36,691 nt of DNA from DASZMX01 sp035551475 (GTDB taxonomy: Bacteria; Verrucomicrobiota; Verrucomicrobiia; Limisphaerales; Palsa-1400): NCBI GenBank assembly GCA_035551475.1, contig DASZMX010000071.1:1-36691 (forward strand), in the 5' to 3' direction. A program made the translations under genes and the position numbers. The notes under the pieces are model-generated. The model was given only the letters and a program-made list of their open reading frames with translations. It was not told the origin of the DNA and made no database searches. Positions 15,999 to 23,254 of the stretch are shown piece after piece. Position 1 is the first letter of the stretch. Every line of letters begins with the position of its first letter.

Positions 15999-17270
15999 GT
16001 GACCAATGAGACTTTTGACGCCATCGTGATTGGCGGCGGACCGGGCGGCAGCGCCATGGGAAGTTATTTGGCGAAGGCGGGCAAAAAAGTTTTGCTGCTG
16101 GAGAAGGAAGTTTTCCCGCGATTCCATGTGGGTGAGTCGTTGCTCCCTTACAATTTGAGATTGTTCCAGGAATTGGGCGTCATGCCGGCCATGGAAGCGG
16201 CCGGATTCCCAAAGAAGTACGGCGCGCAGTTTGGGCTGGGGGACAAATCGAAGTGGGTGGGATTCGTATTTCGCCAGGGTCGTTTCACGCGAGAACCGCA
16301 GGCGTTCCAGGTCGAGCGGGCGCCATTCGATCATATTCTGCTCAAAAATGCCAAATCCGTCGGCGTGGATGTGCGGGAAGGATGGTCGGCGCTGAAATAC
16401 GAAACCACCGACAAGGACGTGGCGGTGCACGCCAAAGGGCCGGATGGGCAACCGCATGTGTTTCGGGCGTCTTATCTCGCGGACGCCAGCGGGCGCGGAA
16501 ACTTGACCGGGAACCAGGATGGATTGCGCATTAGCCACGCCAACCTCAACAAACTCGCGGTCTTCGGCCATTTCCTTGGGGTGAAGCTGGATCCCGGCGA
16601 ACGCGCCGGGGACACCGTTATCATTCGCCTGGCGCGGAAATGGTTTTGGGTTATTCCGGTGTCGGCGGACAAAACCAGCGTGGGCTGTGTGTTGGACAAA
16701 GAGGAATTTTTGCGGTCGAAAACCGCGCCGGAAGAATTGTTCAACCGGATTGTGGCGGAAACGCCGGCGATGCGCGATCGCATGATGGAAAGCCAGCGGG
16801 TTGGGCCAATTTATACCACGGCGGATTTTTCCTATTATAACAAACGGCTGGTGGGGCCGCGTTTGATTCGCATCGGGGACGCCGCCGGCTTTCTCGACCC
16901 CATTTTTTCGTCGGGTGTTTTCATGGCCATGCTGTCGGGCAAACTCGGGGCGGAGGCGATTCTCGGAGGATTGGAAGGGCGCTCCACCCGCCGGCTCTTC
17001 GCGCGCTACGAAAAGAAGTTCTTTTCCGCCATGCGTTTTTACTGGGAAATGATCGAGGGCTTTTATACCACGCCCTTTATGGAAGTGTTTCTGGAGCCGC
17101 GCGAGAAGTGGGATTTGCCGGCGGCGGTGAATGCGGCGCTGGCCGGCGAGCTCAATGGGGACTGGTCTTTGCGCTGGCGTATGAGGGTGTTTTTCTGGCT
17201 GGTGAAGCTCCAGGGCAAGCGTCCCTTTTTGCCAAAGATCACCTTCCCGGTTACTCTTCCCCATGCGTAG
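15999..17270 (+). CDS. FAD-dependent oxidoreductase, flavin-dependent halogenase-like/geranylgeranyl-reductase superfamily
   Basis: 423-aa flavoprotein. The FAD-binding GGGPGGSAMGSYLA fold is at 12-25, then FHVGESLLP (42-50) and GFPKKYGAQF (69-78), a stretch shared with flavin-dependent halogenases, where a lysine in this region is catalytic. The second FAD motif is IRIGDAAGFLDP. The diagnostic halogenase GWxWxIP appears as KWFWVIP (214-220), with the first Gly replaced by Lys, so halogenation is uncertain and a reductase or oxygenase role is possible. It starts with GTG at 15999. Its end overlaps the lipoprotein gene by 8 bp, making it the first gene of the five-gene operon to 22137. Related enzymes occur in flexirubin/aryl-polyene-like clusters (established), which suits the context (inference). 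Confidence 0.85.
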   Translation: MTNETFDAIVIGGGPGGSAMGSYLAKAGKKVLLLEKEVFPRFHVGESLLPYNLRLFQELGVMPAMEAAGFPKKYGAQFGLGDKSKWVGFVFRQGRFTREPQAFQVERAPFDHILLKNAKSVGVDVREGWSALKYETTDKDVAVHAKGPDGQPHVFRASYLADASGRGNLTGNQDGLRISHANLNKLAVFGHFLGVKLDPGERAGDTVIIRLARKWFWVIPVSADKTSVGCVLDKEEFLRSKTAPEELFNRIVAETPAMRDRMMESQRVGPIYTTADFSYYNKRLVGPRLIRIGDAAGFLDPIFSSGVFMAMLSGKLGAEAILGGLEGRSTRRLFARYEKKFFSAMRFYWEMIEGFYTTPFMEVFLEPREKWDLPAAVNAALAGELNGDWSLRWRMRVFFWLVKLQGKRPFLPKITFPVTLPHA

Positions 17271-17745
17271 TTGCGCGCTAGTGATGCGAATACTTTTGGG
17301 ATGGGCGGCTTTGCTGCTGTGCAGCGGTTGTTACAGTCATCGGGTGTACTCCTGGAACCCGGTGACCCTGACCGGTCCGGGTTGGGTCAGTTTTCACGGA
17401 CAAGCGTTGTGGAAGCCGACCCCGCGGGTGCCGGAGCTGGCGGGCGACGTGTTTGCGGCCGTCAACACCAATTCCGGCAGCGCCTTCATCCAGTTCAGCA
17501 AGACGCTGCCTTTTCTCACGGCGCAATTGAACACTTTGCGCTGGGAGGTGGACATCCCGAGCCAAAGCAAGACCTACTCGGGCGGTTATCCCCTGCCCTC
17601 CCATTTTGCGTGGCTGCAATTGCCCGCGGTGCTGCAAGGGCAATCCTTGACGCGGCCCTGGATGGAGACGGGCGATTTTTTGAATTGGGAGATTCGCAAT
17701 CCGAACACCGGCGAATCCTTGCGCGGATATTTTAACCTTCCATGA
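17263..17745 (+). CDS. Small predicted lipoprotein of the MMPL/LolA operon
   Basis: 160 aa with a lipoprotein-type signal: basic start, hydrophobic LLGWAALLL, then LCSGC with the candidate lipidated Cys at 23. The -3 residue is Cys, slightly off the usual L/V/I. The rest is a soluble domain, rich in aromatic residues and prolines, that I do not recognise. Clusters of this sort often carry a small outer-membrane lipoprotein (DUF3261-like), but I cannot confirm that family. An internal ATG at 17284 would give a shorter n-region. It overlaps the flavoenzyme gene by 8 bp and the MMPL gene by ATGA at 17742-17745. Probably anchored in an envelope membrane and working with the exporter. Confidence 0.75.
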   Translation: MRSCALVMRILLGWAALLLCSGCYSHRVYSWNPVTLTGPGWVSFHGQALWKPTPRVPELAGDVFAAVNTNSGSAFIQFSKTLPFLTAQLNTLRWEVDIPSQSKTYSGGYPLPSHFAWLQLPAVLQGQSLTRPWMETGDFLNWEIRNPNTGESLRGYFNLP

Positions 17746-20700
17746 GACCCACGCGCGCGGCGCTTTTCGGTTTGCTCATAGTGGCGGTGGGGCTGGGATT
17801 ATTCCGGCTGCATTTTGACACGCAGGTATTGGACTTGCTGCCGCCGCAATTAAAAGTGGTGGAGGGGTTGAAGCTTTATCAGGATCATTTTTCCAATCAT
17901 CGCGAAATGATCCTCAGCGTGCGCGGCCCATCGGCGCCGGTCACGGAAGCCGCAGCGGCGTCGCTGGCCGCGCAAATAGGCGCCGATTCAAACCTCGTGG
18001 AAACGGTGCGGTGGCGCCCGGCCTGGCAGGAAGATCCGACGCTGGCGGCCGAGTTGCTGGCGGCCATCTGGTATAATCAACCTCCGGCAACCTTCCAAGA
18101 ATTGGCGGGGCGATTGGAAGAAACAAATCTGCCCTCACTGCTGCAATCCGCGAAAGAACGCCTCGCCACTTCGTTTTCGCCCACCGACATTGCGCGCCTG
18201 GCGTACGATCCATTCGGGTTGACCGATTTGCCGGAGGAAACCGCGGCGCAAATCCCAGCCTCGATGCGCGACCAGGATTGGTTCGCCTCGCCGGATGGGA
18301 CGTATCACGCGATGTTCGTGCAGGCGCGTCCGCCGCTGGAAGATTATCAGGAATGCATCTGGTGGATGGAAGGCATGAAACGGGCGGTGGCGGCGTGGAA
18401 GGCAAAATTTCCGCAGTACGCGGGCATCACGGTGCACTACACCGGCCCGCCGGCCTTTGTGGCGGAAACGTCGCAGGGAATGCGGCGGGATTTAACCCAG
18501 TCCATCACCGGCGCCATGGCGCTGATTGGGCTGCTTTTTTGGGCGGCGTACCGGCGGCTGCTGCCGACGCTGTGGATTTTAATTCTGTTGACTGTAATTG
18601 TGGCGGGAGCGCTCGCGCTGGGCGGGTTATTTATGGGCGCGCTCAATGTCGTAAGCCTCGGCTTTGCGGGGATTTTGCTGGGAATCACGGCGGATTACGC
18701 GCTGGTGTTGTACCAATCGTCGCTGGCGCATCCGGAAATGGACGCCACGGCGGTGCAACGCCGGGTGCGCTCGGGGATTTTGTGGTCGGCGACAGCGACA
18801 GCGGGGGCGTTTTTTATCTTGCGCGCCAGTGAATTCCCGGGGTTAAGCCAGCTCGGAACGATGGTGGCGTGCGGATTGGCGCTAGGGGCGGTGGTGATCC
18901 TTTCGTGGTATTTGCCGCCGCTGCTGAAGCTGAAAAAAGGGCCGGCCCGCCTGCCGCGGTTGCCGGGATTCACGCGCGAAGCTGGTTTTGCCCGCACGGC
19001 CACTGTGGCCATTCTCATCTTGACGGCGGCGGGATGGATTTGGCGGCGGCCGATCATTGATTACACGGGAGACGCCCTGCAGCCGTCCAACAGCCAGGCC
19101 TATGCGGCATTGCAGGAAATGGAGCGGGAACTCAATCGCTCGGAGGAGCCGTTTATTGCGCTGGTGCGCGGGACGACGCCGGAAGAAGTGTGGGGCCGGT
19201 TGCAGGCGCTGCATACGTCGCTGACTAACGCCGTGGCGGCGCGACAGATTTCATCGTTCATGCTGCCGACGCTTCTCTGGCCGCAGCCCGCGGCGCAACA
19301 GGCAAACCGCGCGACGGCCCAATGGCTCGCCAGCCAAGGTGGTCGTTTGCGGCAAGCGGCTCTGACTAATGGATTTTCCACCAACGCGCTGGTGTTGGCG
19401 GATGCCATTTTGCGCGTGTGGGACCGGGCAGCCCGGACGCCGTCCATTTTCTGGCCGACGAATGAATTGAGCCAATGGATTTTGCAGCGCGTGGTGGCGC
19501 AGGACACCAACGGGTATCTCGCCATGGGCGCGGTTTACCCAATGCCCGACGCCAGCGCCGGGGCCGCGGCCAAATGGGCCAAAACGCTCCCGCAGGATCA
19601 AACATGGCTGACGGGCTGGAAACCGCTGGCCGGAGAATTGTTGCGCACCATGACATCCAAGGTGGCGGTCATGCTTGTCGCGGTGATTTTACTTTTGGCG
19701 ATTTGTCTGCGGCTGGCGTTTGGGCGCTGGCTGGAGGTGGGGCTCGGTTTTGGCGCGCTGGCTTTGAGTGGGCTGCTGCTCTGCGCGATCATGCAAATGG
19801 CGGGCTGGTCCTGGAATCTTTTAAATGTGATGGCGTTGCCGCTTCTGCTCGGCGCCGCGGTGGATTACACGATCCTTATGCAATTGGCGTTGCGCCGGCA
19901 TCGCGGTGACATCGCGGCGGTGCATCGGGAAATCGGCGTGGCGCTGACGCTGAGTTGCGCGACGACGGCGATTGGATTTGGGTCGCTGGCCTGGGCTGGC
20001 AACGGCGGGTTGGCCAGTCTGGGGCGCATTTGCGCGCTGGGCATTTGCTGCGCGGGATTTATTGCGATTTTTCTGCTGCCTTTCTGGTGGACGCGCTGGG
20101 GCGCCGATTTCGGCGAGCCGGCAGGCCCGCCGGGCATGTACAATGCCTTCTTTTGGCGCGTGGGGCTGAAAGTGGCGCGTTCTGTGCCGCGTTCAGCGCT
20201 GACGCCGCTGGCGCGGATAGCCGCATGGGCTTATTGGCGCACTCAGGCGGAACGGCGGGAAATTGTCGTGCAGAATTTGCTGCCGGCGGTGGACGGCGAT
20301 CGGGCGCAAGCGGAGTTGGCGGCGCGCCGTTTGTTTTTGAATTTCGGGGCGAAAATGGTCGATTTATTGCGGTGCGAGGCGGGCTGCCCGGCGGAGGCTT
20401 TGATAGACCAACTGGTCAATGCCAGCGTGGTGTTGGACGCGCGCAACCGCAAAAACGGGCTGCTGCTGGTGACACCGCATTTGGGCAATTGGGAATTCGG
20501 CGGTTACATCCTGGCGGCGCGAAATATCAAGTTGCATGTCGTGACGCTCGCTGAACCGGGGCGCGACTTGACGGAAGTCCGCGCGGCGGCGCGCGCGAGA
20601 AACGGGATTGAGACGATCGTGATTGGTGAAGACCCGTTTGCCTTTGTGCAGATTATCAAGCTGCTGCAAGAGGGCGCCGTGATGGCATTGTTGCTGGATC

Positions 20701-21050
20701 GTCCGACGCCAGCCACCGCGACCGCCGTGGAGCTTTTTGGGCGTCCGTTTCGCGCGGCGCTGGCGGCGGCGGATTTGGCGCGCGCCTCAGGTTGCGCCAT
20801 CGCGCCGGTGTTTATTCTCGGCACGGAGCAAGGTTACATGGTGGAGCTTTTGCCGACGATCGCTTATGACCGGGGGGAATTGGGCGAGCGGGCGGCGCGA
20901 CAGGAATTGACGCGGCAAATCATGCAGTCATTCGAGCCGTTCATTCGAAAATTTCCCGACCAATGGTATCATTTTATCCCGATCTGGCCGCCTGCGACTG
21001 CCGCGGCGCCGAACTGGAAACAAACGGAATTGACCTCACTCGCTAAATGA
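17742..21050 (+). CDS. MMPL/RND-type lipid exporter fused to an LpxL/HtrB-like acyltransferase
   Basis: 1102-aa fusion. Residues 1-785 form an MMPL exporter: TM1 (7-23), a periplasmic loop (about 24-250), TM2-6 (about 253-395), TM7 (about 416-434), a second loop (435-638) and TM8-12 (640-783). Paired proton-relay Asp-Tyr motifs sit at 318-319 (ITADYALVL) and 708-709 (AAVDYTIL), as in MmpL3-like proteins. Residues about 800-1085 are a lauroyl/myristoyl-type acyltransferase with H913-L-G-N-W-E918 (HX4E active site) and a downstream LLDRP motif. The continuous frame across the junction (about 785-805) argues against a sequencing merge. Likely role: acylating a lipid-linked product and exporting it through the inner membrane. 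ATGA overlaps couple it to the lipoprotein and LolA genes. Confidence 0.9.
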   Translation: MRPTRAALFGLLIVAVGLGLFRLHFDTQVLDLLPPQLKVVEGLKLYQDHFSNHREMILSVRGPSAPVTEAAAASLAAQIGADSNLVETVRWRPAWQEDPTLAAELLAAIWYNQPPATFQELAGRLEETNLPSLLQSAKERLATSFSPTDIARLAYDPFGLTDLPEETAAQIPASMRDQDWFASPDGTYHAMFVQARPPLEDYQECIWWMEGMKRAVAAWKAKFPQYAGITVHYTGPPAFVAETSQGMRRDLTQSITGAMALIGLLFWAAYRRLLPTLWILILLTVIVAGALALGGLFMGALNVVSLGFAGILLGITADYALVLYQSSLAHPEMDATAVQRRVRSGILWSATATAGAFFILRASEFPGLSQLGTMVACGLALGAVVILSWYLPPLLKLKKGPARLPRLPGFTREAGFARTATVAILILTAAGWIWRRPIIDYTGDALQPSNSQAYAALQEMERELNRSEEPFIALVRGTTPEEVWGRLQALHTSLTNAVAARQISSFMLPTLLWPQPAAQQANRATAQWLASQGGRLRQAALTNGFSTNALVLADAILRVWDRAARTPSIFWPTNELSQWILQRVVAQDTNGYLAMGAVYPMPDASAGAAAKWAKTLPQDQTWLTGWKPLAGELLRTMTSKVAVMLVAVILLLAICLRLAFGRWLEVGLGFGALALSGLLLCAIMQMAGWSWNLLNVMALPLLLGAAVDYTILMQLALRRHRGDIAAVHREIGVALTLSCATTAIGFGSLAWAGNGGLASLGRICALGICCAGFIAIFLLPFWWTRWGADFGEPAGPPGMYNAFFWRVGLKVARSVPRSALTPLARIAAWAYWRTQAERREIVVQNLLPAVDGDRAQAELAARRLFLNFGAKMVDLLRCEAGCPAEALIDQLVNASVVLDARNRKNGLLLVTPHLGNWEFGGYILAARNIKLHVVTLAEPGRDLTEVRAAARARNGIETIVIGEDPFAFVQIIKLLQEGAVMALLLDRPTPATATAVELFGRPFRAALAAADLARASGCAIAPVFILGTEQGYMVELLPTIAYDRGELGERAARQELTRQIMQSFEPFIRKFPDQWYHFIPIWPPATAAAPNWKQTELTSLAK

Positions 21051-21709
21051 AAAAACTGCTTTTAATCCTGGCGCTGCCGTGGGCGGCGCTGGCGGCGCCA
21101 GACGACCAGTTCGTGCAGGACTGGATCAAGGCGCAAGCCGGCGTGCATTCGTGGACGGCGGATTTCAAACAAACGCGCGAACTCAAGGCGCTGACGGAGC
21201 CGCTGACCGCGACCGGCAAAATCTGGTTCATGGCGCCGGACAATTTTCGCTGGGAAGTGATGAAGCCGGCCCCGACCATCGCCGCCCGCGTGAAGGACGA
21301 TTTGCTGGTGGTGTTTCCGCGCTTAAAGCGCGCGGAAAAATACTCGCTGGCCAGCCTGCGCAAAGGACAATGGAAAGATTTGATGGGTTTGCTTGACACT
21401 GGTTTTCCACATAGCCGCGAGGAATTCGAGGAGCGTTTTCATGTGCGCGACGTGGTGGATATTCCGGGCGGCCGGCGCCTCGTGCTCGACCCAAAGTCCG
21501 CGCTCGTGAAAAAATATCTGCCGGAAATAAGCATCGATGTGCGGACGCCCGACCTGACGCTGCTGGCCACGACGATGACGTTTATTGACGGTTCGGTGTT
21601 GAAAAATGAATTCACGAACACCCAGTTAAATCCGCCGCTGGATGCCGCCGTGTTCACGCCGTCGGTCGAGGGTTACAAAGTCACACAGCCGCTGGCGGAA
21701 GCGCCATGA
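21047..21709 (+). CDS. LolA-like periplasmic lipid/lipoprotein carrier
   Basis: 220 aa with a cleavable signal (MKKLLLILALPWAALA) and no lipobox. The mature part shows LolA-like features: a repeated FxQ-type strand (WTADFKQTRELKAL), GKIWFMAPDNFRWEV, then LLVVFPRLKRAEKYSL and a C-terminal stretch with NPPLDAAVFTP, matching the 'F.f..p.gv.v' ending of the family. In aryl-polyene-type clusters such divergent LolA proteins are thought to carry the product across the periplasm rather than lipoproteins (established association, inferred role here). It overlaps its neighbours by ATGA on both sides (21047-21050 and 21706-21709). Confidence 0.85.
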   Translation: MKKLLLILALPWAALAAPDDQFVQDWIKAQAGVHSWTADFKQTRELKALTEPLTATGKIWFMAPDNFRWEVMKPAPTIAARVKDDLLVVFPRLKRAEKYSLASLRKGQWKDLMGLLDTGFPHSREEFEERFHVRDVVDIPGGRRLVLDPKSALVKKYLPEISIDVRTPDLTLLATTMTFIDGSVLKNEFTNTQLNPPLDAAVFTPSVEGYKVTQPLAEAP

Positions 21710-22137
21710 ATGAAATGGACCGAGCGCTGGCGCTGCTGCCACATGGACCGGAGTTTCGGTTCCTCGACCGCATCACATCGCTGGTTCCGGGAGCAAGCGG
21801 CGCGGCGGAATACCGAGTGCGCGGTGATGAGCCGTTTCTGCGCGGGCATTTTCCGGGCGAGCCCATTTTTCCGGGCGTTTTGTTGATCGAAGCGGCGGCG
21901 CAACTGGCCGGCTGCGTGGCGCAAAGCGATCCAAAGCTGGGCCCCCTGCCCGGCTTGAAACTCACCGCGATTCGTGGCGCGAAAATCCTGGGCGCAGCCA
22001 GGCCGGGCCAGACACTCTGCCTGACGGCGACCATCACGGGGCGGATGGGCAATTTGATCCAGGCGAGCGCCACGGTGCATGCCGACAGCCAGGAAATGGC
22101 GCGTTGCGATCTCGTGCTCGCCGGCCTTAACTCTTGA
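21706..22137 (+). CDS. FabZ-like beta-hydroxyacyl-ACP dehydratase (hotdog fold)
   Basis: 143 aa. The N-terminal LLPHGPEFRFLDRI resembles FabZ LLPHRYPFLLVDRV. The active-site loop is RGHFPGEPIFPGVLLIEAAAQ, with catalytic His48 and Glu62. Such enzymes dehydrate 3-hydroxyacyl-ACP to trans-2-enoyl-ACP, and dedicated copies work in polyene and fatty-acid-like clusters. Being last in the operon after LolA, it is probably a cluster-specific copy rather than the housekeeping FabZ, which normally lies near lpx genes. Its 3' end overlaps the TatD gene convergently by 11 bp. No ketosynthase, ketoreductase or ACP gene lies in the window. Confidence 0.88.
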   Translation: MNEMDRALALLPHGPEFRFLDRITSLVPGASGAAEYRVRGDEPFLRGHFPGEPIFPGVLLIEAAAQLAGCVAQSDPKLGPLPGLKLTAIRGAKILGAARPGQTLCLTATITGRMGNLIQASATVHADSQEMARCDLVLAGLNS

Positions 22138-22927
22138 ACTTGGGCGATTGCCCCAGAAATTCACGCGGATTGCCGTAAATCATCTTGTCGATGGCCGCCG
22201 CGGTGTGTTCGCGCTGCCGCATTTCCAGAGCGGCGCGTGGCACCGCCAGCGGCACGCTCACGCCCCAATCGCAGGCGCTGTTCATCCAAAGGCGTTCGGA
22301 ACCGTAGAGCTCGATCATGTCCACCGCCCGGGCGGCGGTGCATTTGGATTCGGGATAAAGCGTCATGCCGGCCCAAAAACCGGCATTCAAGGCGAGTTCG
22401 ATGGTGTGCTCCTCGACATGATCAATGATCACCCGCTCGGGGGGAATGCGTCCATCGCCGCGAAAAGCATCAATAATCAATTTCGTCCCTTTTAGTTTGT
22501 CTTCCAGGTGCGGCGTATGGACCAGCACGAGCTGCTGGCGACGCGCGGCGAGGTCGATGTGGGATTCGAGGGCTTTTAGCTCATTGCGGGTGTTTTTGTT
22601 CAAGCCAATTTCGCCAATTCCGAGGACGTTGGGCCGATCGAGGAATTGCGGGATAAGAGCAATGACTTCGCGGGCTAATTCGAGGTTTTCAGATTCCTTG
22701 GGATTCAGACAGAGCCAGCAATAATGAGTCAAACCGAATTTCGCGGCGCGGCGGGGCTCATGCTCGGTGAGCTGGCAAAAATAGTCGTAAAAACCATCCA
22801 CCGAGCTGCGGTCAAAGCCTGCCCAAAAGGCTGGCTCACACACCGTTTGGCACCCGGCGGCGGCCATGGCGAGATAGTCGTCCGTGGTGCGGCTGACCAT
22901 GTGGGCATGAGGCTCGATGTAACGCAT
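22127..22927 (-). CDS. TatD-family metal-dependent hydrolase, EboB-like
   Basis: 266 aa TIM-barrel hydrolase. Metal ligands expected for TatD are present: His7 and His9 (EPHAHM), Glu106 (GIGEIGLN), His137 (LVHTPH), His170 (IIDHVEE) and Asp220 (NSACDWG). The beginning MRYIEPHAHMVSRTTDDY, with EPAFWAGF and FGLTHYC further on, resembles the EboB subgroup rather than E. coli TatD nucleases (from memory of the family). EboB-type proteins belong to Ebo clusters that help move metabolite precursors to the periplasm. The ATG at 22927-22925 is preferred over a start at 23005 because it opens the conserved domain and follows the upstream gene's TGA by one base. Other ebo genes are not in the window. 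Confidence 0.85.
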   Translation of the reverse strand: MRYIEPHAHMVSRTTDDYLAMAAAGCQTVCEPAFWAGFDRSSVDGFYDYFCQLTEHEPRRAAKFGLTHYCWLCLNPKESENLELAREVIALIPQFLDRPNVLGIGEIGLNKNTRNELKALESHIDLAARRQQLVLVHTPHLEDKLKGTKLIIDAFRGDGRIPPERVIIDHVEEHTIELALNAGFWAGMTLYPESKCTAARAVDMIELYGSERLWMNSACDWGVSVPLAVPRAALEMRQREHTAAAIDKMIYGNPREFLGQSPKFKS

Positions 22928-22928
22928 A

Positions 22929-23198
22929 TCAAACGAGGCGTCCCGGCCAGGCGCCAGCGGCGCCTTTGCCTGCGGCGGCTCCGGCGGGCTCCGTCGTGGG
23001 ATCACTGAGGGAAAGAAGAACGCGCCGGGCGCGGTCGGCGCCGCCGGCGGAAAGTTCGGCCAGCGCGCCGCGAAGGGCCGTCAGACGGAAATCATCCATG
23101 CCGGGTGCCCGTTCCACCCGGTCAAGAAAAGCGGCGAGATCGATGAGTTTGGCGCGGACCTCCATGAAATAGGTGTCGATGACTTTTTCGCGTGTCAT
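22929..23198 (-). CDS. Small helical protein coupled to the TatD/EboB-like hydrolase
   Basis: 89 aa starting MTREKVIDTYFMEVRAKLID from the ATG at 23198-23196. It appears almost entirely alpha-helical and charged (AAFLDRVERAPGMDDFRL, DRARRVLLSLSDPTTEP), with a Gly/Ala-rich C-terminus, no signal peptide and no membrane segment. Its TGA is one base before the TatD ATG, so the two are co-translated and probably partners. I do not recognise a named family. It occupies the position held by eboA in Ebo clusters but is much shorter than EboA, so I do not call it that. A longer in-frame extension up to 23420 is Pro/Arg-rich, overlaps the CusC gene, and is unlikely to be translated. Confidence 0.65.
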   Translation of the reverse strand: MTREKVIDTYFMEVRAKLIDLAAFLDRVERAPGMDDFRLTALRGALAELSAGGADRARRVLLSLSDPTTEPAGAAAGKGAAGAWPGRLV

Positions 23199-23207
23199 AG
23201 TCAAATG

Positions 23208-23220
23208 ACGGTGTAACCGT
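23208..23220. promoter_or_regulatory. Inverted repeat in the divergent spacer upstream of the cus operon
   Basis: ACGGT-GTA-ACCGT is a perfect 5-bp inverted repeat lying midway in the short spacer (23199-23254) between the small helical-protein gene (-) and the outer-membrane efflux gene (+). It could be the operator that controls the metal-efflux operon. It does not match the CopY box or a CueR-type promoter that I could recognise. Confidence 0.25.
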
Positions 23221-23254
23221 TGCGCTCGTTTGCGCCAAATCTTTTTGGAGGGAA

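Noticed and set aside
15945..17264. 439-codon antisense frame opposite the halogenase-like gene
   Set aside because: No recognisable motif; the sense strand has complete FAD motifs, so this is a GC-driven shadow.
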